Below, one piece after another: positions 23,292-31,808 of a DNA stretch of 64,000 bases. Origin of the DNA: Pseudomonadota bacterium (GTDB taxonomy: Bacteria > Pseudomonadota > Gammaproteobacteria > UBA5335); assembly GCA_002862435.1 (NCBI GenBank), contig PKDC01000004.1, positions 1 through 64,000 of the forward strand, read 5' to 3'. The stretch's first letter is position 1, and each line of letters opens with the position of its first letter. The notes beneath the pieces were generated by a model. That model did not search any database. It was given only the letters and a program-made list of their open reading frames with translations, and was not told where the DNA came from. Made by a program: the position numbers and the translations under genes.

Positions 23292-25373
23292 ATGAATTCG
23301 ATGCCCCCCTGGCCACTGGGGCTGCTGGCCGCCCTGTCCGTACTGCCCCCCAGCGGCGCGCAGGCCGAAACGGCGCCCGTCGCGCCGGCGGCCGTACTTC
23401 CCGAAGTCACGGTGACCGGCACGGGCGGCAGCCTGACCGTGCCCAGTGCGACCCAGGCCCGCGAGCGCATCGAACAGATTCCCGGTGGCGCGGCGGTGGT
23501 GGGCGCCGAAACCTATGAAGATACGCGCGCGGCGACGATCAAGGACATGCTGGACTATGTTCCCGGCGTGTTTGCCCAACCCCGTTATGCCGAGGAACTG
23601 CGCCTCTCCATCCGCGGCTCCGGCCTGTCGCGCACCTTCCATCTGCGCGGCATCAGCCTGCTGCAGGACGGCATCCCCATCAACCTGGCTGACGGCGGCG
23701 GCGACTTCCAGGACATCGACCCCCTCGCCTTTCAGTACATCGAAGTCTACAAGGGCGCCAACGCGCTGGAGTACGGCGCTGCCTCGCTGGGCGGCGCGAT
23801 CAACTTCGTCAGCCCCACCGGGCGCGATGCCGATCGCCTCAAGCTGCGTCTGGAAGGCGGCAGCTTCGACACCGGCCGCGCGCAAATCGCAACGGGCGGC
23901 GTGGTGGGCGACGGGGATTACTACCTCTCCCTCAGCCACCTGCGTTCGAATGGGTTTCGTGACCAGATGGATCAGGGCAACACCCGGCTGTTCAGCAATG
24001 CCGGCTATCGCCTGAGCGAGGACCTGGAGACCCGCTTCTACCTCACTTATGGCGACATCAACCAGGAAATCCCCGGCAGCCTGTCCAAGGCGCAAGTGGA
24101 AGACGATCCTGCCCAGGCCAATCCCGGCAATGTGCGCAACAACTTCCAACGCGACTGGGAAGTCCTGCGTGTCGCCAACAAGACCACCTGGCGCGGGGAC
24201 AACCAGGAAATCAGCGGGGGCGTCTATGCCGTCAGCAAGCAGCTCTACCACCCCATCTTCCAGCTCATCGATCAGGACAGCGCCGACTACGGCGCCTTCG
24301 CCACCTGGCGCCAGAACGGGGAACTGGCGGAACGAACCAACACCCTGACCGTGGGCACGCGCCTGGGCACGGGCGACACCGACAGCCGCCGCTATGTGAA
24401 CCTGGCCGGTGATTACGGCGACCTGACTGCCAAGGCCCGCGAACAGTCGCGCAATGCCGCCCTGTTCGCCGAGAACCGCACCGTCCTTACCCCTGGCTGG
24501 ACCGGCATCCTGGGCGCGCAGGCCAGCTACGCCGAGCGGGATTATGACGACCGCTTCCTGAGCGATGGCGACCGCAGCGGCACGGAAAGCTACCAGGGCT
24601 TCAGTCCCAAGCTGGGCTTGCTCTGGGACGCGGCGGACAATCTGCAATTCTTTGCCAACCTGAGCCGGGCCTTTGAACCGCCCACCTTCTCGGAACTCAC
24701 CCAGAGCATTCCCGGCGTGAGTGGCCTGGCGAACCTGGATCCACAAACCGCCACCACGCTCGAAATCGGAAGTCGCGGCCAATGGGCGGCGCTCTCCTGG
24801 GACGCGAGCCTGTATCGGAGCTGGGTGCGCGATGAACTGATCTTCATCGCCCTGGGCGATGGCGGCCAGAGCGCCGTGCTCAACACCGACAAGACCATTC
24901 ACCAAGGTGTCGAGCTGGGACTGGGCGCCTCGTTGGCGCAATTCGACGGCCAGGAAATCTCCAGCCGGCTGGCCTACACCTACAACGACTTCAACTTCGA
25001 CAACGACCCGCAATGGGGTGACAACCAGATTCCGGGGATTCCCGAGCACTACTTGCGCGCCGAGCTGCGCTATCGCCACACCGCCGGCTTCTCGATTGCG
25101 CCGCATGTGGAATGGGTGCCGCAGGGCTATCCCATCGACTTCAGGAACACCCTGGAAACCGAGCGTTATGCGTTGCTGGGCCTGACCGCCAGCTATGACG
25201 TGAATCCGCGGCTCACCCTGTTCCTGGACGGCCGCAATCTCACCGATGAGAAATACGCGGCCACCACCGGCCTCATCACCGAACCGGCCGTGGGCGCCTT
25301 TGGGCCCAATACCGTCCAGTTCATCCCCGGCGATGGACGCGCTGTCTATGCCGGCCTGACCATGCGCTGGTAA
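23292..25373 (+). CDS. TonB-dependent outer-membrane receptor
   Basis: A 693-residue receptor. Signal peptide: MNSMPPWPLGLLAALSV to about residue 25. Next come a TonB-box-like LPEVTVTG, the plug (IPGGAAVVGAETY, MLDYVPGVFAQPR, LSIRGSGLSRTFHLRGISLL, VYKGANALEYGAASLGGAIN) and a 22-strand barrel ending in a terminal aromatic (TMRW). The plug is of the FecA-like sort seen in ferric-chelate and metal receptors. There is no FecA-type N-terminal signalling domain. No transporter lies next to it, so the ligand is unknown; regulation by the protein binding 23210-23226 is likely. Confidence 0.9.
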   Translation: MNSMPPWPLGLLAALSVLPPSGAQAETAPVAPAAVLPEVTVTGTGGSLTVPSATQARERIEQIPGGAAVVGAETYEDTRAATIKDMLDYVPGVFAQPRYAEELRLSIRGSGLSRTFHLRGISLLQDGIPINLADGGGDFQDIDPLAFQYIEVYKGANALEYGAASLGGAINFVSPTGRDADRLKLRLEGGSFDTGRAQIATGGVVGDGDYYLSLSHLRSNGFRDQMDQGNTRLFSNAGYRLSEDLETRFYLTYGDINQEIPGSLSKAQVEDDPAQANPGNVRNNFQRDWEVLRVANKTTWRGDNQEISGGVYAVSKQLYHPIFQLIDQDSADYGAFATWRQNGELAERTNTLTVGTRLGTGDTDSRRYVNLAGDYGDLTAKAREQSRNAALFAENRTVLTPGWTGILGAQASYAERDYDDRFLSDGDRSGTESYQGFSPKLGLLWDAADNLQFFANLSRAFEPPTFSELTQSIPGVSGLANLDPQTATTLEIGSRGQWAALSWDASLYRSWVRDELIFIALGDGGQSAVLNTDKTIHQGVELGLGASLAQFDGQEISSRLAYTYNDFNFDNDPQWGDNQIPGIPEHYLRAELRYRHTAGFSIAPHVEWVPQGYPIDFRNTLETERYALLGLTASYDVNPRLTLFLDGRNLTDEKYAATTGLITEPAVGAFGPNTVQFIPGDGRAVYAGLTMRW

Positions 25374-25439
25374 GCCGCGATACACCTCCCATGGCGTCGG
25401 CAACCCATGCGGCGCCATGGGATCGCGCACGATCGGCCA

Positions 25440-26837
25440 TCACGTCCTGTTCTCGCTCCCAGCCTCACCCGGCATGTGCCGCGCGCCGGCCCCGTTGGAC
25501 CGGGAGGAAGGGGGCCAGTCAATTTCAGCGCGCACCCGCGGCAGCGCCTCGGGATGCTGCTGTTGCAGATAGAAAATCAGCCCTTCACGAATGGCGCAGC
25601 GCAAATCCCAGGCCTGGGGCGCATTGCGAGCGCTCATCAGGGCGCGCAGCTCGATCACCCGCTCGCGGCTGTCGGTGACCTGCAGGACATTGACCTTGCC
25701 ATCCCAGAGCGGGTTGGCCTGCAGCAAACGGGTCAGCTCCGCCCTGAGCGGCTCCAGCGGCACCCCATAATCGGTATACAAAAAAACGCTGCCAATCAGC
25801 TCCGCCGAGTTGCGGGTCCAGTTCTGGAACGGCTTTTCAAGAAAATAGTTGATCGGCAACACGAGGCGGCGCCAGTCCCACAGCCGCACCACCACATAGG
25901 TCAGCGTTAGTTCCTCGATCCAGCCCCATTCGTTTTCCACGATCACGGCATCATCGATGCGGATGGGCTGGGTCAGGGCGATCTGGAATCCCGCCAGCAG
26001 ATTGCCGAGGATCTTCTGCGCGGCGAAGCCAACCACCAGGCCAATGATGCCGGCCGAGGTCAGCAGGCTGGTGCCCAGTTGGCGTGCGCCGTCGAACAGC
26101 ATCAAGGCCGAAGAAGCGGCGATCAGCACAATGAGAAAAATGCCCAGCTTCTTGAGAAACGAAAATTGGGTGCGAATGCCGCGCGCCTGGAGATTGTCCT
26201 CGACATCGATCCGATAACGCAGCGTCACCAGGCGTTCCAGCACCGTCAATCCCCGAATCAGCACCCAGGCGATCGTGGCGATCAGCAGCATGGACGCAAC
26301 CAGATTGACGATTTGGGTATAGCGGGGCGAGGCAGGGAGCAGGGGCCGGGCCAGCAGCAGGGCGATCAGGGGCAGCGCCAATTGCAGGCCGTTGGCCAGG
26401 ACGGGGACGAGTAGCGCCTCCAGCGCGCCGGTCTGCTTTTGCGCCCACTGCTCGGCAAACCGCGCCAGCCGCCGCGCAATCCGATACAACACCCAGAAGG
26501 TCCAGGCAAACAGCAGGATGTCTGCGCCTTTTTCCAGGGCATCCGACAGCACAATCCCGGTCTGGCTCTCCAGGGAACGCACCAGAGGTCGCAGGGACAG
26601 ATGCGTTCCCCCAACCAGCACCGCAAGCACGATCGGATAGCGGGAGGCGACCAGCAGCTCGCGGATCAACTGGCGTAACGCCGGCGAATCGGTAGGTGCC
26701 TGGTGGCTGAGGCCGTTATTCGGGCGCAACAGGCGATGAAGCCCGCCGGCCACCGCGATCGTGGCCAGCAGGGAGGCGGCCGTGACCAGCCACAGGGTGA
26801 GGGGAACCTGCCGGAAGCTCTCCAGAATGCTGTTCAT
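25440..26837 (-). CDS. MscS-family mechanosensitive ion channel
   Basis: A 465-residue channel with about five to six transmembrane helices followed by the MscS beta domain and cytoplasmic domain. The pore helix region reads GIIGLVVGFAAQKILGNLLAG, then FQIALTQPIRIDDAVIVENEWGWIEELTLTYVVVRLWD (split here: DDAVIV, WGWIEELTL, VVVRLWDWRRL) and PINYFLEKPFQNWTR. It is larger than E. coli MscS because of extra N-terminal helices. Acts as a pressure valve on hypo-osmotic shock. The start is the ATG at 26837, with a weak ribosome site. Confidence 0.88.
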   Translation of the reverse strand: MNSILESFRQVPLTLWLVTAASLLATIAVAGGLHRLLRPNNGLSHQAPTDSPALRQLIRELLVASRYPIVLAVLVGGTHLSLRPLVRSLESQTGIVLSDALEKGADILLFAWTFWVLYRIARRLARFAEQWAQKQTGALEALLVPVLANGLQLALPLIALLLARPLLPASPRYTQIVNLVASMLLIATIAWVLIRGLTVLERLVTLRYRIDVEDNLQARGIRTQFSFLKKLGIFLIVLIAASSALMLFDGARQLGTSLLTSAGIIGLVVGFAAQKILGNLLAGFQIALTQPIRIDDAVIVENEWGWIEELTLTYVVVRLWDWRRLVLPINYFLEKPFQNWTRNSAELIGSVFLYTDYGVPLEPLRAELTRLLQANPLWDGKVNVLQVTDSRERVIELRALMSARNAPQAWDLRCAIREGLIFYLQQQHPEALPRVRAEIDWPPSSRSNGAGARHMPGEAGSENRT

Positions 26838-27140
26838 GTCCAGGGTTCCTTGTCAGGGCAGTCGCACAACAGGCGAAGCATGAAACGTCGGGAATCCATG
26901 AAATGGAGTTGCTGACCGGACTGAAGTTCCGCCGGCTGCGTGTCCAGGGCTGGACAGGCGACCGGCACATCGCTGAACCGACTGCCGACGCAGGAGAGGC
27001 GCTGCAAGCTTGACGCTTTCGAGCCCGAAGCGCCTCCGCGCTCGCAAGGCGCCCGCAAGCACCGGCATCCAACCCATACGGATGTCCAGAGCGGCCGGGC
27101 GTTGCACGGAGAACAGGCCCGCCCCACCGGGATGGGATTG
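26838..27140. other. Intergenic region, no supported gene
   Basis: About 303 bases between the mscS-like start and the end of the methyltransferase gene, both on the minus strand. It must contain the promoter of the channel gene. Short overlapping frames on both strands lack ribosome sites and recognisable motifs. Confidence 0.4.
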
Positions 27141-27947
27141 CTATCCAGCCAAGCCTGAGCGCGGCACGCCGAACAGATAGGTCGCCCGGTAGGGGAAGCC
27201 GAAGCGCCCCCTCAACCAGCGCTTGCCGATCTCGAAGTGGTAATCCTCCGACTCCAGATCCCGCGTCAGATCCCGCAGTTCAGCCGGCGAGTAGGTCCGC
27301 AGGCAGGACACGAAGCCGTCCCAGGCGAAGGCCAGTGGACAGATCGGGATCAGGTAGGTGAACAGCAGCCGCTGCCAGGTCACCCGCCCGGCGAAGGGGG
27401 TAAAGAACACCCCGGCCAGAAAAACCAGGATCGGGATCAGGATCACCGTGTGCACTGCCCGCTCCTGCCCTTCGAAAACCGCAATGCCGGCGCGTTTGGC
27501 CACCGCGTCGCTGAGAATGCGATGGGCCTGCGCCGGCCGGAAATGGTGGAACCCGGTGAACACGGTGCGAAAACCATCGAGGTCGCCGGGCAGGTCGAAG
27601 GCGCTCACCGACACGGGCCAGCCGGTGATGCGCCCGCCCGAGGACTGTTCCAACTCGGCGAAAGCCGCCCGGTTGGGGTAAAGGTCCGTCAGCACCACCG
27701 GCACATCCGAGGCGCCGGCCGCATCCAGACGCGGCAACAGTCCCGGCACTGGCCCGCCCGCACCGGAACACAGATCCACGATGCGCGTCGCCCCGCTTGC
27801 ACGCATGGCCGCCACCAACTGCGGCATCAAGGGTTGGAACAGCCCCATGACCTGCGCCAGAAAGCGCAGGTGATCGGTGATGAAGCGGCGGATCAAATCG
27901 GGAACCCAGGGCAGGTCCTCCCATTCCCACAGATGCACACGCGCCAT
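27141..27947 (-). CDS. Class I SAM-dependent methyltransferase-like protein
   Basis: A 268-residue protein. The N-terminal two thirds look like a SAM-binding fold: TRIVDLCSGAGGPVPGLLPR (motif I), VPVVLTDLYPN (motif II), FRTVFTGFHHF (motif III region). The C-terminal third has two hydrophobic segments (VILIPILVFLAGVFFTPFAG and LLFTYLIPICPLAFAWDG), unusual for a soluble methyltransferase, suggesting membrane attachment. The substrate is unknown. The ATG at 27947 has AGGATAGGGG upstream. Divergent from ppk2. Confidence 0.72.
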   Translation of the reverse strand: MARVHLWEWEDLPWVPDLIRRFITDHLRFLAQVMGLFQPLMPQLVAAMRASGATRIVDLCSGAGGPVPGLLPRLDAAGASDVPVVLTDLYPNRAAFAELEQSSGGRITGWPVSVSAFDLPGDLDGFRTVFTGFHHFRPAQAHRILSDAVAKRAGIAVFEGQERAVHTVILIPILVFLAGVFFTPFAGRVTWQRLLFTYLIPICPLAFAWDGFVSCLRTYSPAELRDLTRDLESEDYHFEIGKRWLRGRFGFPYRATYLFGVPRSGLAG

Positions 27948-28044
27948 GGATCCCCTATCCTCCTGTGTCTTGACGACAAGCGCCGGACAGCAACCGGCCA
28001 GCCTTCCGATCCATTGAAGCAAATCCAGCAGGGAGCACAAGCAC

Positions 28045-28869
28045 ATGGGCAAACTGGGCGACATCGGCGACCGTTATCGGGTTCCTCCGGGCAGCCAGGT
28101 GCGGCTGAAGGATTGGGATCCCGATGATGTCTGGGTCGCAGGCGGTGACAAAAGCGCCGGCGTTCACCAGCGCGAATCCCTCTCCGAGCGGCTCGATCGG
28201 CTCCAGGATCTGCTCTACGCCCAGAAGCAACACCGCATCCTGATGATCCTGCAAGGCATGGATACATCCGGCAAGGACAGCACCATCCGCCGCGTGTTTC
28301 ACACCATCGACCCCCTGGGGGTGCGCGTCGCCAACTTCCGTGCGCCCAACGCCGATGAACTGGGGCGGGACTACCTCTGGCGCGTGCATCGCCAGGTTCC
28401 CGCCAATGGCGAGATCGTCATCTTCAACCGCAGCCACTACGAGGACGTGCTGGTCCCGCGCGCCCGTGGCCACCAGACCCGCAGCGAACAACAGCAGCGC
28501 CTCGGCCACATCGCTGACTTCGAGCGCATGCTGAGTGACGAGGGCACCACGATCATCAAGTGCTACCTGCACATCAGCATTGACGAGCAGCGCCAGCGCC
28601 TCCAGGACCGGCTGGACGACCCCAGCAAGCACTGGAAATTCGACTACTCCGACATCCGTGAACGCGAATACTGGGACGGCTACATGAAGGCCTACCAGGA
28701 CGCCCTCGCCGCCACCAGCCATCACCATGCGCCCTGGTATGTCATCCCCGCCAATCACAAGTGGGTGCGCGATCTGGTGGTCTCCGCCATCCTGGTGGAT
28801 ACGCTGCAACGCCTGCGCATGCGCTATCCGCCCGCGCCCGAGGGGCTCGACAAGGTGAAACTAGACTGA
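28045..28869 (+). CDS. ppk2: Polyphosphate kinase 2 family protein
   Basis: A 274-residue PPK2, which transfers phosphate from polyphosphate to nucleotides (or the reverse). The P-loop is GMDTSGKDST (residues 71-80); the second key motif is EIVIFNRSHYEDVLVPR, and the lid region has the conserved arginines (RLQDRLDDPSKHWKF) and YWDGYMKAYQDAL. APWYVIPANHKWVRDLVV is the family end. Single-domain PPK2 of this length includes AMP-, ADP- and polyspecific classes; the class cannot be fixed here. Confidence 0.93.
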   Translation: MGKLGDIGDRYRVPPGSQVRLKDWDPDDVWVAGGDKSAGVHQRESLSERLDRLQDLLYAQKQHRILMILQGMDTSGKDSTIRRVFHTIDPLGVRVANFRAPNADELGRDYLWRVHRQVPANGEIVIFNRSHYEDVLVPRARGHQTRSEQQQRLGHIADFERMLSDEGTTIIKCYLHISIDEQRQRLQDRLDDPSKHWKFDYSDIREREYWDGYMKAYQDALAATSHHHAPWYVIPANHKWVRDLVVSAILVDTLQRLRMRYPPAPEGLDKVKLD

Positions 28870-28940
28870 ACCGCCGAGCAAGCCGCGCTGCCCGGATGCG
28901 GTGGCGCGCCGGGAGCCCCCACCGCTCGGCGTCGCCACGC

Positions 28941-29501
28941 TCAGTTCTTTTTCAACTTGGTGAACTTCGAACCTTCCAGCGTGAGGTTGTACATCAGGCC
29001 TTTCTGGCCGAACACGAAGCCGATCACGGGATCTTCGATATTGTTGGTATCCACGGTCTTGCCGACGCCGATGTCGATGAGGGCCACGGAGCCATCAACC
29101 CCGACCTTCCAGCCTTCGCTGGCGCGGAACTTGGCCAGCGCCGCTTCGTCGGTGAAGATCACGACGATGGATTTGGACTGCGCGCCCAACTGGAAGCCAA
29201 TGGAAGCCGCCGCGGTGCTGTAGTAATCAACCGTCTTTCCGCCCACGCGCAGCGCGCCTTCGCCATATTCACCGCCCACGCCAATCCCCGCCTTGTAGAC
29301 CTTGGGGAACACCAGAACGCCCCGGGCAATGCCGAGGAATGCTGGTGCGCCCTCGATTTTCTGGAAAGCATCCAGCGCCCCGGCGACATCGGCATCGATC
29401 TCGGCCGCGCTGGCGGCGAGCGCGGGGGAGGCAAAGACAGTCAAGGCAATCAGCGTGGCGAACATCGCAACAAGGCGTTGGGCGGAAGCAATCGCGGCCA
29501 T
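28941..29501 (-). CDS. Exported lipid-binding SYLF domain protein
   Basis: A 186-residue protein with a Sec signal peptide (FATLIALTVFASPALAA) and a SYLF/YSC84 domain: ARGVLVFPKVYKAGIGVGGE, EGALRVGGKTVDYYSTAAAS, IGFQLGAQSKSIVVIFTDEA and GFVFGQKGLMYNLTLEGSKF. SYLF domains bind phospholipids. The ATG at 29501 is used because the upstream sequence has no signal-like character and AGGAAAACTGAA precedes it. Convergent with ppk2. Confidence 0.87.
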   Translation of the reverse strand: MAAIASAQRLVAMFATLIALTVFASPALAASAAEIDADVAGALDAFQKIEGAPAFLGIARGVLVFPKVYKAGIGVGGEYGEGALRVGGKTVDYYSTAAASIGFQLGAQSKSIVVIFTDEAALAKFRASEGWKVGVDGSVALIDIGVGKTVDTNNIEDPVIGFVFGQKGLMYNLTLEGSKFTKLKKN

Positions 29502-29747
29502 TTCAGTTTTCCTGTGGGGTTGGTATTCCACGAACTTAGCACATGCCTGTTCCGAATGACGGCTCGGCTTGATTACCGCCGCTTGCGCCGGCGGAATGCG
29601 CCTGCCTATCCTGCGCAACAGCGGGAATCGCGATGACGGGAGAAATCAGCACTTCCGCGGCGCTCGGGCCGCTCAATATTTCGTTGATTCTGGAACTATC
29701 GATTACTACAATGGGCCTCCCGCCGTCCGACGCCCGGAGCTACCCTC

Positions 29748-30863
29748 ATGACCGCATCCGCCCCTCCCGCGCCCGCCATGGGCGGCTTCGAGCGCTACCT
29801 CAGCCTGTGGGTGCTGCTCTGCATCGTCGCCGGCATCGGCCTGGGGCAGATTGCGCCAGCCGCCTTCACCCAGCTGGGTGAACTGGAATGGGCGGGCCTG
29901 AACCTGCCGGTGGCGGTGCTCATATGGCTCATGGTCATTCCCATGCTGCTCAAGGTCGACCTCAAGGCCCTCGGGGAAGTGCGCCAACACCTGGGCGGCG
30001 TGGGTGTGACGCTGTTCATCAACTGGGCGGTCAAGCCCTTTTCGATGGCGCTGCTGGGCTGGTTGTTCCTGGGCATCCTGTTCCGCCCGCTGCTGCCGGC
30101 CGAACAGATCACCTCCTACATCGCCGGGCTCATCCTGCTGGCCGGTGCGCCGTGTACGGCGATGGTGTTCGTGTGGAGCAACCTGTCGCGCGGCGAACCC
30201 CACTTCACCCTGGGGCAGGTCGCCCTGAACGATGTGATCATGGTGTTCGCCTTCGGCCCGCTGGTGGGGCTGCTGCTGGGCCTGTCCGCCATCAGCGTGC
30301 CGTGGGACACGCTGGCGCTGTCGGTATTGCTCTACATCGTGGTGCCGCTGACGCTGGCCCAGCTCTGGCGGCGCCGACTGCTCGCCCGGCCCGACGGCGC
30401 GCAGCAACTGGAAACCTGGCTGGCGCGGCTGCATCCCCTGTCCCTCGCTGCCCTGCTGGCGACCCTGGTGCTGCTGTTCGGCTTCCAGGGGCGGCAGATC
30501 CTGGCCCAGCCGCTCGTCATCGTCCTGCTGGCCGTGCCCATCCTGATCCAGGTGGTGCTCAACTCGGGACTGGCCTATGTGCTCAACCGGCAGGTCGGCT
30601 CGCCCCATTGCATCGCCGCGCCCTCGGCGCTGATCGGCGCCAGCAACTTCTTCGAGCTGGCGGTGGCGACCGCCATTGCCCTGTTCGGCTTCGATTCCGG
30701 CGCGGCCCTGGCGACGGTGGTGGGAGTTTTGATCGAGGTGCCGGTGATGCTGGCGCTGGTGCGCGTGCTCGACGTCTCCCGCCCCTGGTACGAGCGCGGC
30801 CGCGCCGTGCGCGCCAAGGCCGCAGCCACCCCCGGCGCCCGTGCCCTGCGTGGGCGGGCCTGA
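29748..30863 (+). CDS. acr3: ACR3-type arsenite efflux transporter
   Basis: A 371-residue membrane protein with about ten helices, the ACR3 arsenite (or antimonite) carrier. Diagnostic segments are LNLPVAVLIWLMVIPMLLKV, LAGAPCTAMVFVWSNLSRGE with the essential cysteine, and APSALIGASNFFELAVATAI. Works as an arsenite/proton antiporter. No arsR or arsC gene is adjacent. A weak inverted repeat (TCGTTGATT/AACTATCGA, 29681-29702) about 45 bases before the start may be an operator. Confidence 0.92.
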   Translation: MTASAPPAPAMGGFERYLSLWVLLCIVAGIGLGQIAPAAFTQLGELEWAGLNLPVAVLIWLMVIPMLLKVDLKALGEVRQHLGGVGVTLFINWAVKPFSMALLGWLFLGILFRPLLPAEQITSYIAGLILLAGAPCTAMVFVWSNLSRGEPHFTLGQVALNDVIMVFAFGPLVGLLLGLSAISVPWDTLALSVLLYIVVPLTLAQLWRRRLLARPDGAQQLETWLARLHPLSLAALLATLVLLFGFQGRQILAQPLVIVLLAVPILIQVVLNSGLAYVLNRQVGSPHCIAAPSALIGASNFFELAVATAIALFGFDSGAALATVVGVLIEVPVMLALVRVLDVSRPWYERGRAVRAKAAATPGARALRGRA

Positions 30864-30997
30864 AATCCCCGAAAAAAACCGCAGCTAGAGACCCACTTGC
30901 GCCGGGTCATGGCAGCACTTGTTCAGGGTGCTTTCGGTGGGCGCACGACGCTTGGCAATGAGGCTTCTCCTGCGCGCAACGCGGGGCCAGCTTCAGG

Positions 30998-31276
30998 TCA
31001 GCGCTTGATGTCCCGATAGAAGTTCTCATGCGACCCCACGGCCTCGAGATAGATCAGGCACAGCGCATCGTCACGGGTGTAACCCAGCAGATAGAGCTGG
31101 TTTTGGCTGTGGAACTTGTGGACCCACAAGGTGGCGAGATCGCCTTTTTTCTTCTCGCCTAGACCTGGGTCGGCGGCAATGGCCTCGACCGCGCCATCGA
31201 CATCGGCCGCCACATCGTCATGCAGCTTCTTGTAGGCGCGGGCAAAGCGGCGCGTTTGCTGCACCGCCCAGATCAC
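30998..31276 (-). CDS. RelE/ParE-superfamily toxin
   Basis: A 92-residue RelE-fold toxin: VQQTRRFARAYKKLHDDVAA, DVDGAVEAIAADPGLGEKKK, DLATLWVHKFHSQNQLYLLG and LIYLEAVGSHENFYRDI. The GTG start at 31276 overlaps the antitoxin stop as GTGA. Partner of the ParD-like gene upstream. Whether it cuts mRNA (RelE) or poisons gyrase (ParE) cannot be decided from the residues visible; the FYRDIKR ending fits the RelE/YafQ side. Confidence 0.82.
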   Translation of the reverse strand: MIWAVQQTRRFARAYKKLHDDVAADVDGAVEAIAADPGLGEKKKGDLATLWVHKFHSQNQLYLLGYTRDDALCLIYLEAVGSHENFYRDIKR

Positions 31277-31497
31277 TTGCGGCGACGCGGCGAGAACGGC
31301 GTGGCCTCTTCGCTGGGTTCGGCCATGGCCATCAGACTCTCGGCGATGAATGAAGCCGGCAAATCGGGATTGTCCAGCGCGGCGCGGCCCACCTTGGCCC
31401 AGAACTCGATCTGCCCCTGGACCGTGCGAAACTCGGCCTTGGCTGCCGCGCGGGCCTGTTCAACCAGGGCGTCGTCGATGCGAACAGAAATGCTCAT
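31273..31497 (-). CDS. ParD-like antitoxin
   Basis: A 74-residue protein beginning SISVRIDDALVEQARAAAKA, a ribbon-helix-helix start like the ParD_like family, then QIEFWAKVGRAALDNPDLP and a C-terminal charged tail. First gene of the module with the RelE-type toxin. The ATG at 31497 follows AAGGAG by seven bases; the ATG two codons upstream is too close to that site. It probably represses its own promoter. Confidence 0.8.
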   Translation of the reverse strand: MSISVRIDDALVEQARAAAKAEFRTVQGQIEFWAKVGRAALDNPDLPASFIAESLMAMAEPSEEATPFSPRRRK

Positions 31498-31524
31498 GCC
31501 CATCTCCTTGAGTAATCCGCCACA

Positions 31525-31530
31525 ATTGTA
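31525..31530 (-). promoter_or_regulatory. Likely -10 box of the ParD-like/RelE module
   Basis: The minus strand reads TACAAT (31525-31530), five of six matches to TATAAT, about 28 bases before the antitoxin start. A good -35 is not visible at 16-18 bases, so the box may depend on an activator or an extended -10. Confidence 0.35.
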
Positions 31531-31808
31531 GCAAGCACGGCGTTCCGGGTGCAGCCCCTGAGGAAGCAACCCCGGAGAAGCGCCCTGGCCGATCCCGACC
31601 CGGCCCCCGGCCCTGACCCCGTGCCGGGCCGCAATGCGCCTTGGAAGGCAGCGGATATCGGGCATCGCCGGCGGCGCTGGGTGGATCGCCACCTTCCCTG
31701 CCTGGCCGCGTCGCTGCGCTTCTCGCCACAGGTTCTCGCCATGACAAAGCGGCACGAGCTGCCCGTTGTGAACCTCCAGCAGCCCGCGCCCCGGACCGGC
31801 AAACATGC
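31531..31808. other. Intergenic region between the TA module and apbE, no supported gene
   Basis: No convincing gene. Frames open on both strands but carry no known motif. The stretch 31555-31640 is CG-rich with short tandem GGCCC-like runs. It must hold the upstream part of the antitoxin promoter and the end of the apbE transcript. Confidence 0.35.

Noticed and set aside
22977..25430. Minus-strand open frame of about 817 codons opposite the TonB receptor
   Set aside because: No motif or start signal; the receptor on the other strand is unambiguous.
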